Shown here one piece after another: positions 21,198-30,186 of a DNA stretch of 64,000 nucleotides. The stretch is from positions 4,557,001-4,621,000 of the forward strand of contig NZ_CP077095.1 of the NCBI RefSeq assembly GCF_014268885.2, written 5' to 3'. The position numbers and the translations under genes were made by a program. A model generated the notes under the pieces. It was not told the origin of the DNA and did no database searches. It was given only the letters and a program-made list of their open reading frames with translations. The stretch is from Pseudomonas xantholysinigenes (GTDB lineage: Bacteria; Pseudomonadota; Gammaproteobacteria; Pseudomonadales; Pseudomonadaceae). How positions within the stretch are numbered: position 1 is the first letter of the stretch; each line of letters begins with the position of its first letter.

Positions 21198-21965
21198 TCA
21201 AGCCCTCACATACCGCTGGCGCAGCACGTCGCTGAAGGCATCCACCACCAACACCAACACCAACATGGCGATGATCACCGTGCTGGCCTGGGCCTCCTGG
21301 AACAGGCTCAGGGTGGTGTAGAGCATCTGCCCCAAGCCACCCGCACCTACAAAACCGAGCACGCTGGCCATGCGGATGTTGTTCTCCCAGCGGTACAGGC
21401 TGTAGGCCAGCAGCTGCGGCCACAGGTTGGGCAAGGTGCCGAAACAGAACGCCGCCACCTGGCTGCCGCCCTGCAGGCGAATCGCCGCCGCCGGCTCCGG
21501 CGGGGCGTTTTCCAAGGCCTCGGCGAACAGGCGACCGAGCACCCCGGCGGTATGCAGCGCCAAGGCCAGCGTGCCGGCGTTGGGCCCAAGCCCGGCAGCG
21601 AGCACGGTCAATGCCGCCCACACCAGCTCGGGAATCGCCCGCAGCGCATTGAGCAACAAGCGCGCCGCCCCTTGCAGCGGCCAACCGAATCGGCCGGCCG
21701 CCGGCAGTGCCAGCAACATGCCCAGCAGCATCGCCAGCAAGGTGCCAAGCCCGGACATCGCCAGGGTCTCCAGCGCGCCCCGGCCCACCGCGCGCAGGTG
21801 CTCGAGTGATAGGTCCGGTTGCAGGAAGCGCCCCGCGTACTCGGCCATCTGCCCCAGCCCGCCATCGCCGACCACGGCATGCAGGTCCAGCTCCAGGTAG
21901 GCGAACGAGGCCACCACCGCCACGACGATGCCCAGCAGCACCAGCAAGTTGATTGCCCGGTTCAT
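21198..21965 (-). CDS. PhnE-like ABC transporter permease (second), putative selenium oxyanion uptake
   Basis: Integral membrane protein of 255 residues with about six helices, of the phosphonate-type (PhnE) permease family. The loop that contacts the ATPase is readable in AIRLQGGSQVAAFCFGTLPNLW, and VLGFVGAGGLGQMLYTTLSLF is the typical C-terminal family signature. It starts four bases inside the end of the first permease gene, so the two are translated together. The transporter stands back-to-back with selD-selU, which suggests selenate or selenite rather than phosphonate as substrate; that is inference from context. Confidence 0.85.
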   Translation of the reverse strand: MNRAINLLVLLGIVVAVVASFAYLELDLHAVVGDGGLGQMAEYAGRFLQPDLSLEHLRAVGRGALETLAMSGLGTLLAMLLGMLLALPAAGRFGWPLQGAARLLLNALRAIPELVWAALTVLAAGLGPNAGTLALALHTAGVLGRLFAEALENAPPEPAAAIRLQGGSQVAAFCFGTLPNLWPQLLAYSLYRWENNIRMASVLGFVGAGGLGQMLYTTLSLFQEAQASTVIIAMLVLVLVVDAFSDVLRQRYVRA

Positions 21966-22789
21966 GCCAGCCTCCCACGCAGGAAGCGGCTGAGCAGATC
22001 AGCCAGCACCACCAGCAGCAGGAACGCCAGCAGCATGCTCGCCACCTGGTCGCCGGCGAACATGCGCATCGACAGGTCGATCTGTTGCCCCAGGCCACCG
22101 GCACCGACGAAGCCCATCACCACCGAGGCGCGCACCGCGCATTCCCAGCGGTAGACGGTGTACGACACCACCTCGGCCGCGGCATTGGGCAGGATGCCGT
22201 AGCAGAAGGCCGCCAAGCGGCCGCTGCCGGCCTGCAGCAAGGCATGGGCCGGGCGTTGGTCGACTGACTCGAAGATTTCCGCATAGACCTTGCCGAGCAT
22301 GCCGCTGTAGGTGATGGCGATGGCCAGCACCCCTGCAGTCGGGCCCAGGCCCACGGCACGGACGAACAGCAACGCCCAGACAATCTCCGGCACGCTACGC
22401 AAGAACACCAGCAAGCCGCGCACCGGCAAGCGCACGGCGCGCGACCAGAACCCCGGGCGCCCGCCGCGCGAGGCGGCGCGCAGCGACAGGGCGCGGCTGG
22501 CCAGCAGGCTGGCCGGCACCGCCAGCAGCAGTGCCAGGGCCATGCCGGCAGTGGCCACGGCCAAGGTCTGCAAGGTGGCCTGCCACAGCAGGCCAAGGAA
22601 GTCGTGATCGTGAGCCGGCGGCCAGAAACCACTGACGAAACCGGCCATCTGCTGACGGTTATCCGCCTGCAACAACACACCGGGGTTCAGTTCGCTCAAT
22701 TGCAAGCCGGGCCACAGCAACGCCAGGCACAGCAAGGTCAACAACAGGCGAGGTAACGCTGCTGGGTCGCGGGCATCGGCACTCAGCAT
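21962..22789 (-). CDS. PhnE-like ABC transporter permease (first), putative selenium oxyanion uptake
   Basis: 275-residue membrane protein paralogous to its neighbour. The shared C-terminal signature reads SVVMGFVGAGGLGQQIDLSMRMF. An N-terminal helix (LLLTLLCLALLWPGLQL) precedes a periplasmic loop and five further helices. The two permeases likely form a heterodimer. The gene overlaps the ATPase gene by seven bases. No phn C-P lyase genes lie nearby, so phosphonate catabolism is not indicated. Confidence 0.85.
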   Translation of the reverse strand: MLSADARDPAALPRLLLTLLCLALLWPGLQLSELNPGVLLQADNRQQMAGFVSGFWPPAHDHDFLGLLWQATLQTLAVATAGMALALLLAVPASLLASRALSLRAASRGGRPGFWSRAVRLPVRGLLVFLRSVPEIVWALLFVRAVGLGPTAGVLAIAITYSGMLGKVYAEIFESVDQRPAHALLQAGSGRLAAFCYGILPNAAAEVVSYTVYRWECAVRASVVMGFVGAGGLGQQIDLSMRMFAGDQVASMLLAFLLLVVLADLLSRFLRGRLA

Positions 22790-23577
22790 CGCGGGATCTG
22801 CACCGTCAGGGTCGCGCCGGCGCTGACCGGCGCAGCCAACTGTTCATTGGCGTACAGCGCATCCAGCAAGCTTTCGCTCACCGCGTCAGCCGGGCAATCG
22901 AAGACCACCTGCCCTTCGCGGATACCAATAATGCGGGGGAAGTGCGCCAACGCCAGCTCCACCGCGTGCAGGCTGGCGACCAGGGTCACGCCGTGGGCCT
23001 GGGCATGGCGGTTGAGCAGTGCCAGGCTGTGCTCGGCCAGCACCGGGTCCATCGCCGAGACCGGCTCGTCGGCCAGCAGCACCTGCGGGCGCTGGTACAG
23101 CGCCCGGGCGATGCCGACTCGCTGCAACTGGCCGCCGGACAACTGCCCGCACTGGACGAACAGCTTGTCCGCCAGCCCCAGTTCGGCAAGGGCCTGGCGC
23201 GCGCCCGGCACATCACTTGGGTGCAGCAGGTTGAGCAACCCGCGCAGGGTGCCCCATTGCCCCAGGCGCCCGGCCAGCACCGCCGTCACCACCCGCTGAC
23301 GCGGCGGCAAGGGCGGCGCCTGGTGCACCAGTGCCACCCGTGCCCGCAAGCGTTGCCGCGCAGATGCCGACAACGCCCAGGGCTGGGCGTCGAGCAGCGT
23401 CAGTTGCCCGGCGCTGGGTTGCACGGCGGTGGCCATCAGGTGCAGCAGGCTCGACTTGCCCGCCCCGGACGGGCCGATGATTGCCACCCGCTCACCCTGG
23501 TCGATCCGCAGGTCAACGGTGTTCAGGGCCTGGACCTGGCCGTGGCGCAGGCTGGCCCCTTGCAGACGAATAGTCAC
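22783..23577 (-). CDS. PhnC-like ABC transporter ATPase, putative selenium oxyanion uptake
   Basis: 264-residue ATP-binding subunit. Walker A is GPSGAGKSS at residues 35-43, the ABC signature LSGGQLQRVGIARAL, and Walker B VLLADEP. It starts with GTG that overlaps the stop of the binding-protein gene (GTGA), a sign of tight translational coupling. Full length for the PhnC family. Substrate assignment rests on the neighbouring binding protein and selD-selU. Confidence 0.9.
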   Translation of the reverse strand: MTIRLQGASLRHGQVQALNTVDLRIDQGERVAIIGPSGAGKSSLLHLMATAVQPSAGQLTLLDAQPWALSASARQRLRARVALVHQAPPLPPRQRVVTAVLAGRLGQWGTLRGLLNLLHPSDVPGARQALAELGLADKLFVQCGQLSGGQLQRVGIARALYQRPQVLLADEPVSAMDPVLAEHSLALLNRHAQAHGVTLVASLHAVELALAHFPRIIGIREGQVVFDCPADAVSESLLDALYANEQLAAPVSAGATLTVQIPRC

Positions 23578-24428
23578 TTGAGCAGGCCGGCCTCACGCGC
23601 GGCTTGCTCGGTGCCCTGGTAGTTCTCGGGCTGGGTCTCGATGAAGCGGCTGGCGGCCTGCAGGTCGAGGATCGCCTTGTCGGCAGGCTTGGCCGGGTCC
23701 AGGGCGAGGAACGCCTGCTTGATCTTGTCTTTGAGCGCCGGGTCCATATTGCCGCGCACGGTCCAGTTGTAGTCGTAGTAGGTCGGCGTGGTGGCGAACA
23801 CCTTGACCTTGCTGGTATCGACCTTGCCGGCATCGACCAGCTTCTGCCACACGCTGGCGTTGAGCACGCCGGCATCGACCTTGCCTGCCTGCACCCAGGC
23901 CACGGTGGCATCGTGGGCGCCGGAATAGGCGACGCGGCTGAAGTAGCTCTCGGGCTTGATGTTGTCTTGCTTCAACATGAAGTAGCGCGGCATCAGGCTG
24001 CCGGAGGTGGACGAGATCGAGCCGAAGGCGAAGGTCTTGCCCTTGAGGTCGGCCAGGCTCTTCACGTCCGGGTTGGCGGTGATGAACTTGGAGGTGAACT
24101 GGGCGTCCTGCTCACGCTGCACCAGCGGCGTCGCGGTCGGGTCTTTCAGGTGCACCTGGACGAAGGTGAAACCGCCGAGCCAGGCCATGTCCAGACGGTT
24201 GCTGGCCAGCGACTCGACCACTGCCGGATAGTCGGCCACCGGCACGAACTGCACCTTCATGCCCAACTGCTGCTCGAGGTATTCACCCAACGGCTTGAAC
24301 TTGCGCAGCAGCTCGGTCGGCGCTTCGTCGGGAATGGCGCTGACGCGCAGTACCTCGGCAGCCTGGGCGAAAACGGCGCAGCAGGACAGCGCGAGGCCGG
24401 CAGCAAGTGCCAGGGGGCGTTTGAACAT
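23574..24428 (-). CDS. PhnD-like periplasmic binding protein, putative selenate-type ABC transporter
   Basis: Periplasmic solute-binding protein of 284 residues. The ATG at 24428 follows a GGAGAA ribosome-binding site and gives a clear signal peptide (FKRPLALAAGLALSCCAVF, cleavage after AQA). VLRVSAIPDEAPTELLRKF and LDMAWLGGFTFVQVHL are typical of the PhnD-like subfamily described next to selenium genes as putative selenate binders. It heads the transporter operon and is divergent from selD across a 123-base gap. The ligand is not proven. Confidence 0.85.
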   Translation of the reverse strand: MFKRPLALAAGLALSCCAVFAQAAEVLRVSAIPDEAPTELLRKFKPLGEYLEQQLGMKVQFVPVADYPAVVESLASNRLDMAWLGGFTFVQVHLKDPTATPLVQREQDAQFTSKFITANPDVKSLADLKGKTFAFGSISSTSGSLMPRYFMLKQDNIKPESYFSRVAYSGAHDATVAWVQAGKVDAGVLNASVWQKLVDAGKVDTSKVKVFATTPTYYDYNWTVRGNMDPALKDKIKQAFLALDPAKPADKAILDLQAASRFIETQPENYQGTEQAAREAGLLK

Positions 24429-24551
24429 GGGGGTTCTCCGGTTCAATAGCGGGGAAGGTGCGGCAAGACGCCGACGGAGTGGAATTATAAGAGGCGCAGG
24501 CGCAAAGGTCAGCTTTGCTACAATCGCCCATCACGAAAATCCGAGGTGCGT

Positions 24552-25586
24552 ATGAGCGAGCCGATTCGTCTGACCCAGTACAGCCACGGCGCTGGCTGTG
24601 GCTGCAAGATTTCCCCCAAGGTGCTGGATGTGATCCTCGCCGAGAGCGGCACCCAGGCCCTGGACCCGAAACTCTGGGTCGGCAACGCCTCGCGCGACGA
24701 CGCCGCGGTCTATGCCCTGGACGACGAACGCGGCGTGGTCTCGACCACCGACTTCTTCATGCCCATCGTCGATGACCCGTACGACTTCGGCCGCATCGCC
24801 GCCACCAACGCCATCAGCGACATCTACGCCATGGGCGGCGATCCGCTGATGGCCATCGCCATCCTCGGCTGGCCCGTCAACCTGCTGCCGCCGGAAGTGG
24901 CCCGCGAAGTGATCCGTGGTGGCCGCGCGGTGTGCGCCGAAGCCGGCATTCCGCTGGCCGGCGGCCACTCCATCGACGCCCCCGAGCCGATCTTCGGCCT
25001 GGCCGTCACCGGCGTGGTCAGCAAGCGCCACCTCAAGCGCAACGACACCGCCCGTGTCGGCTGCAAGCTGTACCTGACCAAGCCGCTGGGCATCGGCATT
25101 CTCACCACCGCCGAGAAGAAGGCCAAGCTGCGCGAGCAGGACCAGGGCCTGGCCCGTGACTGGATGTGCACCCTCAACACCCCGGGCAGCCGCTTCGGCA
25201 AGCTCGATGGCGTGCTGGCGATGACCGACGTCACCGGTTTCGGCCTGCTCGGCCACCTGGTCGAAGTCGCCGAAGGCAGCGGCCTGACCGCGCGCTTGCA
25301 GTTCGACGCCGTGCCACGCCTGTCCAGCGTCGACTACTACCTGGCCGAGGGCTGCATTCCCGGCGGGACCCTGCGCAACTACGAAAGCTATGGGCACAAG
25401 ATCGGGGCCCTGAGCGACGACCAGAAGCACCTGCTGTGCGACCCGCAGACCAGCGGTGGCCTGCTGGTGGCGGTCAGCCCCGAAGGTGAGGCCGAGTTCC
25501 TCGCCGTGGCCCGGGAACTGGGCCTGGACCTGGCGCCCATCGGCGCGCTGGTCGAGCGACAGAGCCACGCGGTCGAGGTGATCTGA
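24552..25586 (+). CDS. selD: Selenide, water dikinase
   Basis: Makes selenophosphate from selenide and ATP. 344 residues from the ATG at 24552 (GAGGTG upstream; a GTG two codons earlier is less likely). The catalytic loop GAGCGCK has cysteine at residue 16 in place of selenocysteine and the conserved Lys at 19. Further ATP/metal segments are [21 protein letters not shown] and [13 protein letters not shown]. The stop overlaps the selU start (TGATG). Selenophosphate is used here by SelU; no selA/selB/selC is visible in the window. Confidence 0.97.
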   Translation: MSEPIRLTQYSHGAGCGCKISPKVLDVILAESGTQALDPKLWVGNASRDDAAVYALDDERGVVSTTDFFMPIVDDPYDFGRIAATNAISDIYAMGGDPLMAIAILGWPVNLLPPEVAREVIRGGRAVCAEAGIPLAGGHSIDAPEPIFGLAVTGVVSKRHLKRNDTARVGCKLYLTKPLGIGILTTAEKKAKLREQDQGLARDWMCTLNTPGSRFGKLDGVLAMTDVTGFGLLGHLVEVAEGSGLTARLQFDAVPRLSSVDYYLAEGCIPGGTLRNYESYGHKIGALSDDQKHLLCDPQTSGGLLVAVSPEGEAEFLAVARELGLDLAPIGALVERQSHAVEVI

Positions 25587-26698
25587 TGCGCCCCGACTGC
25601 ACCGAGCTGAAACAGCTGTTCCTCGACGATGTGCCGCTTATGGACATGCGCGCCCCAATCGAGTTTGCCAAAGGCGCCTTCCCCGGCGTGGTCAACCTGC
25701 CGCTGATGACCGACCAGGAGCGGCAGAAGGTCGGTACCTGCTACAAGCAGCAGGGCCAGGCCGCCGCCATCGCCCTGGGCCACCAACTGGTCAACGGCGT
25801 GCTCAAGCAGCAACGCCTGGACGCCTGGGCGGCCTTCGCCCAGGCCCACCCCGAAGGCTACCTGTACTGCTTCCGTGGCGGCCTGCGTTCGCAGATCGTC
25901 CAGGGCTGGCTCAAGGAAGCCGGCATCCAGTACCCGAAAGTCGTCGGCGGCTACAAGGCCATGCGTACCCTGCTACTGGAAACCACCCAGCAAGCCGTCG
26001 AGCAGTGCGACTTCGTGCTGGTGGGTGGGCTCACCGGCACCGGCAAGACCGACGTGCTGCACCAGCTGGACAACGTGCTCGACCTCGAAGGCCATGCCAA
26101 CCACCGTGGCTCCAGCTTCGGCAAACGTGCCACGGCGCAGCCGGCGCAGATCGACTTCGAGAACACCCTGGCCATCGATGTGCTGAAAAAGCGCGACCGT
26201 GGGATAGAGCAGTTCGTGCTCGAGGACGAAGGACGCATCGTCGGCAGTTGCTCGGTGCCGCTGGAGCTGTACCAGGGCATGCAGCAGTACCCGCTGGTAT
26301 GGCTGGAAGACAGCTTCGCCAACCGCGTGGAACGCATCCTGCGCGACTACGTGATCAACCTGTGCGCCGAATTCGTAGCGGTAAATGGCGAGGAAGATGG
26401 CCGTCGGCTGTTCGCCGAGCGCATGCGCCAGAGCATGGCCAATATCCACAAGCGCCTCGGCGGCGAGCGCTTCCAGCGCCTGTCCGAGCTGCTGGGGCAA
26501 GCCCTGGACGAGCAACTGCGCAGTGGCGATGTAAGCCTGCACCGGAGCTGGATCGAAGGCTTGCTCAAGGAGTACTACGACCCGATGTACGCCTACCAGC
26601 GCGAAGCCAAGTCGAGCCGTATCGAGTTTGCCGGCGATGGCGTGGAGGTGCGCGAGTACCTCAAGGCCCGGGCCAAACGCCAACAGCGCAGCGCATGA
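25586..26698 (+). CDS. selU: tRNA 2-selenouridine synthase
   Basis: Also called MnmH/YbbB. Replaces sulfur by selenium in 2-thiouridine-34 of certain tRNAs, via a geranylated intermediate. 370 residues: an N-terminal rhodanese domain with the catalytic cysteine at residue 95 ([11 protein letters not shown]), then a P-loop domain with [10 protein letters not shown] at about 147-156. Translationally coupled to selD. Together with the divergent transporter it forms a compact import-activate-use selenium module. Confidence 0.97.
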   Translation: MRPDCTELKQLFLDDVPLMDMRAPIEFAKGAFPGVVNLPLMTDQERQKVGTCYKQQGQAAAIALGHQLVNGVLKQQRLDAWAAFAQAHPEGYLYCFRGGLRSQIVQGWLKEAGIQYPKVVGGYKAMRTLLLETTQQAVEQCDFVLVGGLTGTGKTDVLHQLDNVLDLEGHANHRGSSFGKRATAQPAQIDFENTLAIDVLKKRDRGIEQFVLEDEGRIVGSCSVPLELYQGMQQYPLVWLEDSFANRVERILRDYVINLCAEFVAVNGEEDGRRLFAERMRQSMANIHKRLGGERFQRLSELLGQALDEQLRSGDVSLHRSWIEGLLKEYYDPMYAYQREAKSSRIEFAGDGVEVREYLKARAKRQQRSA

Positions 26699-26701
26699 CG
26701 G

Positions 26702-27088
26702 TCACTGCCCCGGGCTGAGAATTCGCTCCAGCTCGGCGGCGCGGTCCTTGCTCATGTCCATTTCGCACATCGCCCCTTCGATACGGTAGATGCTGCCGTT
26801 GCTCAGCTTGCCGTGGAACGCGCAGTTGCCGTCGCGGTACTTCATCCAGGTGCGTTGCACCTCGCGCAGGTCTTTCTGCTGCTGGGCGTCGAGCTTGGCC
26901 ATCAACTGCTTGTACACCCGGTTGAGACGGTCATCCTGCAACTTGGTCTCGGCCTGGATGCAGGCGCCCATGGCCAAGGTACTGGAGGCCTTGTCCATGC
27001 ACTGGGTGTAGGTGGACGAATAGTCGTCGGCCTGGGCGCAGGCCATCGCCAGCAAGGCACCGGCGCCGAGCAGATAGTGCTTGAACAT
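26702..27088 (-). CDS. LprI-like (DUF1311) secreted protein
   Basis: 128-residue exported protein. ATG 27088 is preceded at good distance by AAAGGA; an ATG six bases upstream is too close to that site. Signal peptide FKHYLLGAGALLAMACAQA. The family pattern of two cysteines followed by DxxLNxxY is seen in CMDKASSTLAMGACIQAE and DDRLNRVYKQLMAKL; two more cysteines (GNCAFH and GAMCEMD) probably pair. Some family members inhibit lysozyme, but function here is unproven. Convergent with selU, three bases apart. Confidence 0.8.
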   Translation of the reverse strand: MFKHYLLGAGALLAMACAQADDYSSTYTQCMDKASSTLAMGACIQAETKLQDDRLNRVYKQLMAKLDAQQQKDLREVQRTWMKYRDGNCAFHGKLSNGSIYRIEGAMCEMDMSKDRAAELERILSPGQ

Positions 27089-27121
27089 GGGCATTCCTTT
27101 ATTGGGTGATCGCGGCACAGC

Positions 27122-28042
27122 CTAGCACCTTGCCGCGCTTTCATTCACGCACAAGGCGGCGATCTGCGCGCGCAACCAGCGGTGCCCAGCGTCGCCATCG
27201 CGGCGTGGGTGCCAGGCCTGGGCGAAGGCAAAAGGCGCAATGGCCAAGGGCGGCGAAAACTGGCGCAAGGCTGGGTCCAGGCGCGCGCCGGCCAGGCTGC
27301 GGCGGGCGACGGTGAGGATCAGGTCGGTGCCGACGATCACGCCCTGGGCCACGCCCCAATGGGGCAGGGTCAAGGCGATACGGCGACGCTCGCCCAAGGC
27401 GCCAAGGGCCAGGTCGATCTCATTGTCGATACCCGCCCGCACCGCCACCAGCACGTGGGGCCGGGCCAACCACTGGGGCAAGTCCAGCCCGCCGCGCGCC
27501 GGCAGGCTGGCACGGTCGGCCAGGCAGACGAAAGACTCCTCGAACAGCACCTGCTGGGCCATTTCTCCCGGTAACTCCGGGAACACGCCCAGCGCCAGGT
27601 CCGCTTCGCCATCGATCAGCTGCCCGAGCATCGCCTCGCGGCTGCCCTGCGCCACCACCACATCGATGCCCGGCGCCTCGCGGCGCAGCAGGCGCATCAG
27701 CGCCGGCAGCACCACCCGCGCACCGTAGTCGGACATCGCCAGGCGAAAGGTACGCCGGGCTTTGCCTGGCTCGAAGCCAGGGCTGCCGAGCAGGCCATCG
27801 AGTTGCTGCAACGCCTGTTGCAATGGTTCGCGCAGGGCCTCGGCGCGGGCACTGAGTTGCAACCGACCGCCCCGACGCAGCAACAGCGGGTCGGCAAAGA
27901 TTTCGCGCAACTGTGCCAGGGCGTGGCTGACGGCCGGTTGGCTGCGGTGCAGGCGCACGGCGGCGCGGGAGACATGTTGCTCGCTGAGCAGCGCGTGCAA
28001 GGTGAGCAACAGGTTGAGGTCGATACGGCGCAAGTCATCCAT
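27122..28042 (-). CDS. LysR-family transcriptional regulator
   Basis: 306-residue regulator. The N-terminal winged helix (LRRIDLNLLLTLHALLSEQHVSRAA, HRSQPAVSHALAQLRE) is typical, followed by an effector-binding domain (about residues 90-300). The start is 92 bases from the divergent membrane-protein gene at 28135, the usual arrangement for a LysR regulator and its target. Effector unknown. Confidence 0.92.
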   Translation of the reverse strand: MDDLRRIDLNLLLTLHALLSEQHVSRAAVRLHRSQPAVSHALAQLREIFADPLLLRRGGRLQLSARAEALREPLQQALQQLDGLLGSPGFEPGKARRTFRLAMSDYGARVVLPALMRLLRREAPGIDVVVAQGSREAMLGQLIDGEADLALGVFPELPGEMAQQVLFEESFVCLADRASLPARGGLDLPQWLARPHVLVAVRAGIDNEIDLALGALGERRRIALTLPHWGVAQGVIVGTDLILTVARRSLAGARLDPALRQFSPPLAIAPFAFAQAWHPRRDGDAGHRWLRAQIAALCVNESAARC

Positions 28043-28134
28043 GGGGCGAATAAAGCCTGTGCGAAGTTCGAATTTCCATCATTGAAATGCATAACCGAGA
28101 CTGAAGCCAGTGTTCAGACCAGGAGTACATCGCC

Positions 28135-28602
28135 ATGCCCGCCAACCTCTTCGCCACCCTGCCCTTGCTCATTGCCGTGCTGGCTGGCGCCGCCGTGCCC
28201 TTCCAGGCCGGCAGCAATGCGGCGCTGGGTCGCCTGCTGGGGCATCCATTGTGGGCGGCGGGGGTGTCGCTGCTGGTCAGCCTGTTGATGCTGGTACCGG
28301 CGTTGTTGCTGATGCGCGCACCGTTGCCCCAGGTGCAGGCGTTGGCGCAGGCGCCGTGGTGGGCCTGGAGCGGCGGGATTGCCGGGGTGCTGTACATCAC
28401 CGCCGCGCTGGTCCTCACGCCGCGCCTGGGCGCGGCGGGGTTCATCGTCTGCGTGGTGGCCGGGCAGGTGTTGTCGTCGTTGCTGATCGACCAGTTCGGC
28501 TTGATGGGGCTGCCGGAACGGCCGGTGAACCTGGCGCGCCTGCTCGGGGTGGGGATGATCGTGGCAGGGATGGCCGTGGTGCAGTGGGGGACGGCGCGCT
28601 AG
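28135..28602 (+). CDS. YdcZ/DUF606-family membrane protein (DMT superfamily)
   Basis: 155-residue membrane protein with about five hydrophobic helices (LLIAVLAGAAVPFQAGSNAAL is the family opening). Half-size members of the drug/metabolite transporter superfamily usually function as dimers or as part of a pair. A good ribosome-binding site AGGAG precedes the ATG. It is probably controlled by the divergent LysR regulator; the substrate is unknown. Confidence 0.85.
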   Translation: MPANLFATLPLLIAVLAGAAVPFQAGSNAALGRLLGHPLWAAGVSLLVSLLMLVPALLLMRAPLPQVQALAQAPWWAWSGGIAGVLYITAALVLTPRLGAAGFIVCVVAGQVLSSLLIDQFGLMGLPERPVNLARLLGVGMIVAGMAVVQWGTAR

Positions 28603-28612
28603 CCTTGTACGA

Positions 28613-29152
28613 TCACAATGTGTGGGGCTGCTCCGGCGGCACGATCACCTTGTGCGGCTCGAAGCGCAGCGAGGGCATTTGTGTCGCGGCATACAGCGTC
28701 ACGCCCAGGGCCGCGATCAGGGCCACGTCGAGCCAGCGCCAGCCCGGCATGTCATCGGCCGAGCGCGCCTTCCAGCACCACCAGGCCTGCCCCGCGCAGA
28801 ACACCAGCATCGCCAGCAACCACAGGTAAAACCCTGCGCCAAACCCGGTGAGATCCTGGAAGCCGTAGCTTTGGTTGTCGGGCAAACGCTCGATGGTGAA
28901 GCTGCTGGCCGCCAGGTACAGGGCCGCCAGGCCGAAGCCAAGGGCCAGCCGGCGAAAGCGCCGATGGGCCAGGATCGCCAGCGCCAGCAGGGGATTGGCG
29001 AACCATTGGTACAGGCCGAAGGCAATCCCCCAAGGCCCGTAGAGCAACATCTGCAACGCCGGCATGTGCCGCCCGGCGCCAGTCAGCGCGCCATCGAAGG
29101 CCAGGCTCAGCAGGTACAGCGCCAGGCTGCAGGTCAAATAGAAGGCAGGCAA
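28613..29152 (-). CDS. Conserved hypothetical membrane protein
   Basis: 179 residues with about five hydrophobic segments, for example FYLTCSLALYLLSLAF, LLALAILA, LALGFGLAALYLAASSF, GFYLWLLAMLVFCAG and VALIAALGVTLYAA. It starts with TTG preceded by GGAG at good spacing. I do not recognise the family. Convergent with the YdcZ-type gene, 10 bases apart. Confidence 0.7.
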   Translation of the reverse strand: MPAFYLTCSLALYLLSLAFDGALTGAGRHMPALQMLLYGPWGIAFGLYQWFANPLLALAILAHRRFRRLALGFGLAALYLAASSFTIERLPDNQSYGFQDLTGFGAGFYLWLLAMLVFCAGQAWWCWKARSADDMPGWRWLDVALIAALGVTLYAATQMPSLRFEPHKVIVPPEQPHTL

Positions 29153-29204
29153 CCGCGAACTCCGTCAGTCCAATATCGAACGCCGACCATAGCGCACCCG
29201 GGCG

Positions 29205-29768
29205 TCAGGCGACAGGCGGCTCTAGTAGCAGGCCGTAAAGCCCCGAGTCAGACAACTCGCCGGCCACGCACCAGCGTGCGCGCAAGGTGCCTTCGAGGAC
29301 AAAGCCCTGGCGTTCGAGGGTGCGTGCCGACCCCTGATTGCGCGGGTCGATTTCCGCCTCCAGGCGGCGCAGGTGCAGGGTGTGGGCAAGGTAGTCGATA
29401 AAGCAGGTCAGGGCTTCGTCCATGTAGCCACGGCCCTGGGCCGACTTGGCCAGGCAGTAGCCGATCTCGCCACGGCGCGAGCCCTCTTCGAGGTTGAACA
29501 GTTGGACCATGCCGATCAGCTCGCCATTGTCGCGGCGGTACATGCCCAGCTTGAGCAACTGGCCGGCGGCATAGGCTTCGCGGTCGGCGGCCAGGGCGCT
29601 TTCGGCTTCGGCCAGGGTCTGCCAGGGGGCGTGGTACCAGTAACGCATCACCTCGGGGTCGGCCATGATGGTCAGCCACTGCTGCGCATCGCCGTGGCGC
29701 ATGGGGCGCAGTTGCAGGCGTGGGCTATCGAGGCACAGGTCGCTGGGGAAACTGCGGGGGTCGGGCAC
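29205..29768 (-). CDS. RimJ/RimL-type GNAT acetyltransferase
   Basis: 187 residues. Opens SPRLQLRPMRHGDAQQW, the usual start of ribosomal-protein-acetyltransferase-like GNATs. The acetyl-CoA loop is GYCLAKSAQGRGYMDEAL, and motif B reads DPRNQGSARTLERQGFVLEG. The GTG start at 29768 has CAGGAG seven bases upstream. Substrate unknown; it may acetylate small molecules rather than ribosomal proteins. It is the last core-like gene before the AT-richer accessory patch. Confidence 0.85.
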   Translation of the reverse strand: MPDPRSFPSDLCLDSPRLQLRPMRHGDAQQWLTIMADPEVMRYWYHAPWQTLAEAESALAADREAYAAGQLLKLGMYRRDNGELIGMVQLFNLEEGSRRGEIGYCLAKSAQGRGYMDEALTCFIDYLAHTLHLRRLEAEIDPRNQGSARTLERQGFVLEGTLRARWCVAGELSDSGLYGLLLEPPVA

Positions 29769-30186
29769 GCCGGGACTCCTGTCCGGTGGTGGGGAGGATG
29801 ACAGTTTAGCGTCAGTGGGTACCCGGACGCACGCGTGCGAGATAGGCCGAAAGGAATGGTGGATAAAGACAGTTATCTACTCATACCCCCGATAGCGCCT
29901 GCCTCGGTGGCTCCAGGAAAATCTGTAACCCAAGCATCGGAAACATTGAGTAGCCCCCCCCCCGCGAAGCAGATTTCATTACTTGGAGTACATGAGCATT
30001 CCGAGCCCTGCTTCAACGCAGTATGGGCGGGTGCAGATACATTTCGTACAGAGCCTAGCACTTCTGCCAGGTGTCAGACATAAGGGACTCTGTTACATGT
30101 ATTGATGCGTGGGTACAGTACAGACTACCCACACCGGTGTGACGTATTCAATCATTGAATTGCATTAACCTATGAGGGGAACTGCC
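29769..30186. other. Gap at accessory-region boundary with C9 tract and palindromes
   Basis: 418 bases without a convincing gene. It holds a run of nine C's (29955-29963), the 10-bp palindrome ACACCGGTGT (30131-30140) and the 15-base palindrome ATTCAATCATTGAAT (30146-30160) just upstream of the next gene. A plus-strand reading frame begins MVDKDSYLLIPPIAPASV at about 29856 behind an AAAGGA, runs through the C-tract and ends at 30083; it could be a decayed start of a gene like the one downstream. Base composition changes to AT-richer here. Confidence 0.5.

Noticed and set aside
21198..24428. Phosphonate or phosphite transporter.
   Set aside because: The subunits are PhnCDE-like, but no C-P lyase, ptxD or phosphonatase gene is present, and the neighbours are selD-selU. 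Not excluded biochemically.
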